Shown piece by piece: positions 61,901-64,000 of a DNA stretch of 64,000 nt; the stretch's first letter is position 1; the number at the start of each line of letters is the position of its first letter. Made by a program: the position numbers and the translations under genes. Under the pieces are notes generated by a model. That model was not told the origin of the DNA. It saw only the letters and a list, made by a program, of their open reading frames with translations, and searched no databases. The DNA is from Phalacrocorax aristotelis (lineage: Eukaryota > Chordata > Aves > Suliformes > Phalacrocoracidae): the NCBI RefSeq assembly GCF_949628215.1, contig NC_134288.1:11911682-11975681 (forward strand). Direction: 5' to 3'.

Positions 61901-63884
61901 GAGCATAAAGAGCTTTCAGAGTTTTCTAGACTTTGACCTAATGTACTCTATTTTCAAGGAATGTGTGATTGTCGAAATCTTAACATTTGGAGAAGTGCTC
62001 AGTATATAATGCTTTGATATAAGAGAGTAATTGTGAAGTAGAGAAAAATACAGACTGCGTATGCAAACTTCTCAATGTGTAAGAAGTATTAGGGAACAGC
62101 AAAGTTAGGAGAATGGTTGTGTTTATGTAAGCTGGTGACTTGTAAAATTAAAATTGGTAAAACCCTAGAGCAAGAGTTACCTGTACACCTGTTTAGCTGA
62201 GTGCTTCCTTTATCATGTGTGCATGGTTGAGGACAGCTGCTGATGGTGATAAATAAGTAAATGTGTTTTAGAAACCTTGCTCTTGAGAAACCAGTTCTGC
62301 ATTATTAAGGTGATTTCTCAGATGATGTAGAGGATCAGAAAAAAGCATTTGCATGCTTATGGGATCTGAAAATTTAGGAAACCATCCTCCCTTAGTTCAC
62401 TGCTAGCAGATAAAGCACTTGAAAATAGAACATGTTCTGAAAAAAGTGTGTTACAAGAGTGAAATTCTTACTCTGTTACATCATGAACGAAAGTTGCTTT
62501 CACGCTGGCAATTGTGCAAGTCACTAACAGTCATAGCTGTGGTCTGCACATGTGATGTGCAAGCGTTTCTTCATGTTACACAGGTATGTTTCTGTTGTTT
62601 CCTCCTTGAAGTTTGAACTCATTCCATTTCAATCTATAGGTAATTGAAGCTCCTGGTGCATCAAAGTGCATTGGTCCTGGCTGCTTTAATTTGGCTCAGC
62701 CTGATTCTGTGTATTGCAGCAGTGACTGCATTCTCAAACATGCTGCAGCCACTATGAAGTTTTTAAGTGCTGGCAAAGATGCAAAACCAAAACCTAAAGA
62801 GAAGATCAAACCCAAATCTGAAAAACCTGGCATGCCGAAATCTCAACTGCAGGTAAGCTAGTGTTCGTGATCCAAAACAGTTGCCATGAAGCACAGTGAC
62901 CTGTTTCTGTGCTCTCCTTTTTCGGACAAATAAAATTGCCAGGTCCTGCATTGAAGAGGAGCTTGCTTCCCTGCTTTCCCCCCATGCTCCCCCCTTGTTC
63001 TCTTGCTGCCTTCTGTGGTAAAAGCATTGTTTAATTCTTCTGACAATAAAATTTTTTGCTGTCACTTTAAAAATCTAATAATTGCCTCTAGACAGAGATA
63101 GTTTCTTGAAAGGGCCTTCTAGATAGCAGTGCACTTTAAAAAAAATTAATTCCAAATTAATTTGCCTTTTAAAAAGAAGGATAAGCAATACATCTTTTTT
63201 ATTTCAATTTAATTCCAAATTAATTTTACCTTCTTAAACTCCAGATTACTGGGTTTTGGACAGTAATTTGGAATTACTGTGAATTGTGAATTAATGTGAC
63301 TGCATTGTACGTGTGCTTTGGGAAGCAAAAAGATTAAATTAAAGCCTCTCGTTTCCCTTTTGAAACCATTTTGAAAATGGGGAGTAGTTTTTCAAACAAA
63401 CATAAAAAACGCCCCCACAAATTGATGATAAATACTCTTATTCTGAGGTGGTTTCTTTGCCATTCTCTTTTCCTGAAGTTACAGTGTAGATGAACTTGCT
63501 CTATAGACTCAAATGCGAAATGACATAATTTCAACTGTATTTACAGGAGCTTAGTATAAAATAAATTTGTGTACATGTATGTAACCATATCTCTGCTTGT
63601 TCTTACAATATAATGTATTTGCTGATTTTTAGTAATCAAGCTTCTTTTAATCATGCAGGCAGGTGTTAAGCTTCTTTCAAACCAAAAGAGACCATTTCCT
63701 GAGAAAAGAGAGATGAATATGAAGAAGACTGTTTTGTCAACTGCCAAGACTGAGGCAAACACTCAACCTATTGCTAAAGAGCCAGCAGCAGAAAACAGCA
63801 CACCATCCTGGGCAAGCGATCATAATTACAATGCTGTAAAGCCTGAAAGGACTGCTGCCATTTCATCTTCACTGTTGTTCAAAT
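53828..63884 (+). CDS. DIDO1: DIDO1 gene, 5' coding part (seven exons; runs off the window)
   Basis: DIDO1 is a nuclear protein. Its PHD finger binds H3K4me3 and its TFIIS-like domain (beyond this window) binds RNA polymerase II; it has roles in apoptosis, stem-cell differentiation and mitosis. Seven exons in consistent phase encode about 706 residues here. In order: a novel N-terminal segment (1-154); a human-like segment starting LDEKGEQSNEE; the basic RRSGRQPKRTERVEEF; an acidic run; LTLKELQNRLRKK; a C4HC3 PHD finger (about 438-496: C445, C447, C459, C462, H467, C470, C490, C493); IKGRIEKAANPSGKKKLKIFQP; and VIEAPGASKCIGPGC with a second Cys cluster. The next exon lies beyond 64000. Identity is certain; the start codon is inferred. 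Confidence 0.95.
55638..55821 (+). CDS. DIDO1: DIDO1 predicted coding exon (EPAGRELVVFG...)
   Basis: The 184-nt exon has acceptor CCCCCAG|GAGCC and donor GTCAG|GTAAAG. It encodes 61 residues rich in Ser and Pro (EPAGRELVVFGPADSLETQF to IPTSNAVS) plus one base. It starts in phase 0 and fits the exons on both sides. No domain was recognised. Confidence 0.78.
58004..58114 (+). CDS. DIDO1: DIDO1 predicted coding exon (AFQGGDSGVRTMEQ...)
   Basis: The 111-nt exon has acceptor TCTTCAG|CGTTT and donor TCCTG|GTAAGA. It encodes FQGGDSGVRTMEQAVSSQ to NTDNMENSSP, with phases matching the neighbouring exons. The methionines within it could serve as alternative starts. No domain was recognised. Confidence 0.78.
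58349..58364. repeat. (TA)n simple repeat
   Basis: Eight TA units just upstream of the acceptor of the large DIDO1 exon. A likely polymorphic microsatellite. Confidence 0.8.
58445..59345 (+). CDS. DIDO1: DIDO1 large exon (conserved N-terminus, acidic run, PHD start)
   Basis: The 901-nt exon has acceptor GGTTTTAG|CATCAG and donor CAACAG|GTAGGC. It encodes SVLDEKGEQSNEEEQ, IKPTSKEFRKTWGFRRTT, a short glutamine run (QQPQQQQQ), RRSGRQPKRTERVEEF, a run of nine or so Glu, DTSDSDSDGLTLKELQ, and YDPNALYCICRQPHNN. It corresponds to the first coding exon of mammalian DIDO1, but the position of the mammalian initiator Met is a Leu codon (TTG) here. Confidence 0.97.
59657..59975 (+). CDS. DIDO1: DIDO1 exon with most of the PHD finger
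   Basis: The 319-nt exon follows a T-rich tract (TTTTAG|GTTTATG) and its donor is AACCT|GTAAGT. It encodes RFMICCDRCEEWFHGDCVG through EDYICPNCTIL, completing the C4HC3 zinc ligands and keeping the Trp after CEE that lines the H3K4me3 pocket. It then encodes a linker and SIGTIEQKS with IKGRIEKAANPSGKKKLK. Nearly identical to human across the PHD. Confidence 0.98.
62640..62852 (+). CDS. DIDO1: DIDO1 exon (VIEAPGASKCIGPGC...)
   Basis: The 213-nt exon has acceptor TCTATAG|GTAATT and donor CTGCAG|GTAAGC, both phase 0. It encodes a Cys-rich segment (SKCIGPGCFNLAQPDSVYC, SSDCILKHAA) likely to bind zinc, then a Lys-rich tail (KPKPKEKIKPKSEKPG). Confidence 0.97.
63146..63226. repeat. Pair of 18-bp AT-rich direct repeats in DIDO1 intron
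   Basis: TTAATTCCAAATTAATTT occurs exactly at 63146-63163 and 63209-63226. A related palindrome follows at 63260-63280. Possibly remnants of a small inverted-repeat element; the family was not recognised. Confidence 0.65.
63260..63280. repeat. Perfect 9-bp inverted repeat
   Basis: ACAGTAATT and AATTACTGT arms are separated by TGG. The centre shares the GGAATT/AATTCC word with the preceding direct repeats. Confidence 0.7.
63659..63884 (+). CDS. DIDO1: DIDO1 exon (AGVKLLSNQKRP... to SLLFK)
   Basis: The 226-nt exon has acceptor CATGCAG|GCAGG and donor CAAAT|GTATGT. It encodes a basic linker and STPSWASDHNYNAVKPERT followed by SSLLFK, matching human STPSWASDHNYNAVKPEKT and SLLYK. The next exon lies beyond the window. 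Confidence 0.93.
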
Positions 63885-64000
63885 GTATGTATCGCATAGG
63901 GATATTCCTGAATAATTGTTTACATTTTCTTTGAATACCCATCCATTCTTAGCTCTGCAAGACTAGGGAGTTTAGGATTTGGGTTTTATTTCTTAATATG

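Overview
This is vertebrate nuclear DNA, most likely avian. It carries three spliced genes with GT-AG introns, CpG-island promoters, AT-rich introns and 3' UTRs, and few recognisable interspersed repeats. The genes are SLC17A9 (vesicular nucleotide transporter, minus strand), GID8 (CTLH E3 ligase subunit, minus strand) and DIDO1 (death inducer-obliterator, plus strand, cut by the right edge). The same three are neighbours on human 20q13.33, so this is the conserved syntenic block. The bird assignment is an inference from compact introns, sparse repeats and protein divergence. No clade-defining repeat such as an intact CR1 tail was found, so another sauropsid is possible.

Layout. 1-5440: downstream flank and probable 3' UTR of SLC17A9. 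5441-24246: SLC17A9, rebuilt as 13 coding exons with compatible phases that total 1368 nt (455 aa), including two microexons of 35 and 30 nt and an 8.7 kb intron 1. About 23760-24500: its CpG-island promoter. About 24500-31128: intergenic DNA and the AT-rich 3' UTR of GID8. 31129-33790: GID8 coding sequence in four exons (228 aa), with a non-coding exon 1 ending at 35011 in a CpG island (about 34480-35760). About 35800-40950: intergenic. About 40960-42080: the DIDO1 CpG island, with a first exon ending at 41376. 41377-53804: large DIDO1 intron 1. 53805-63884: seven DIDO1 exons encoding about 706 residues, including the PHD finger; the gene continues past 64000.

The GID8 and DIDO1 promoters face away from each other about 6 kb apart. 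They share a near-identical 14-bp element in opposite orientation. SLC17A9 lies behind GID8 on the same strand. The genes do not form a pathway: one loads ATP into secretory vesicles, one scaffolds a ubiquitin ligase, and one reads H3K4me3 and acts on RNA polymerase II. Their adjacency is a syntenic legacy.

No undescribed multi-gene system was found. The most notable observations are: a predicted 156-residue N-terminal extension of DIDO1, encoded by three upstream exons, with the mammalian start methionine absent; an Arg-to-Gln change in MFS motif A of SLC17A9 at an exon junction with a poor splice donor; and the motif shared by the two divergent promoters.
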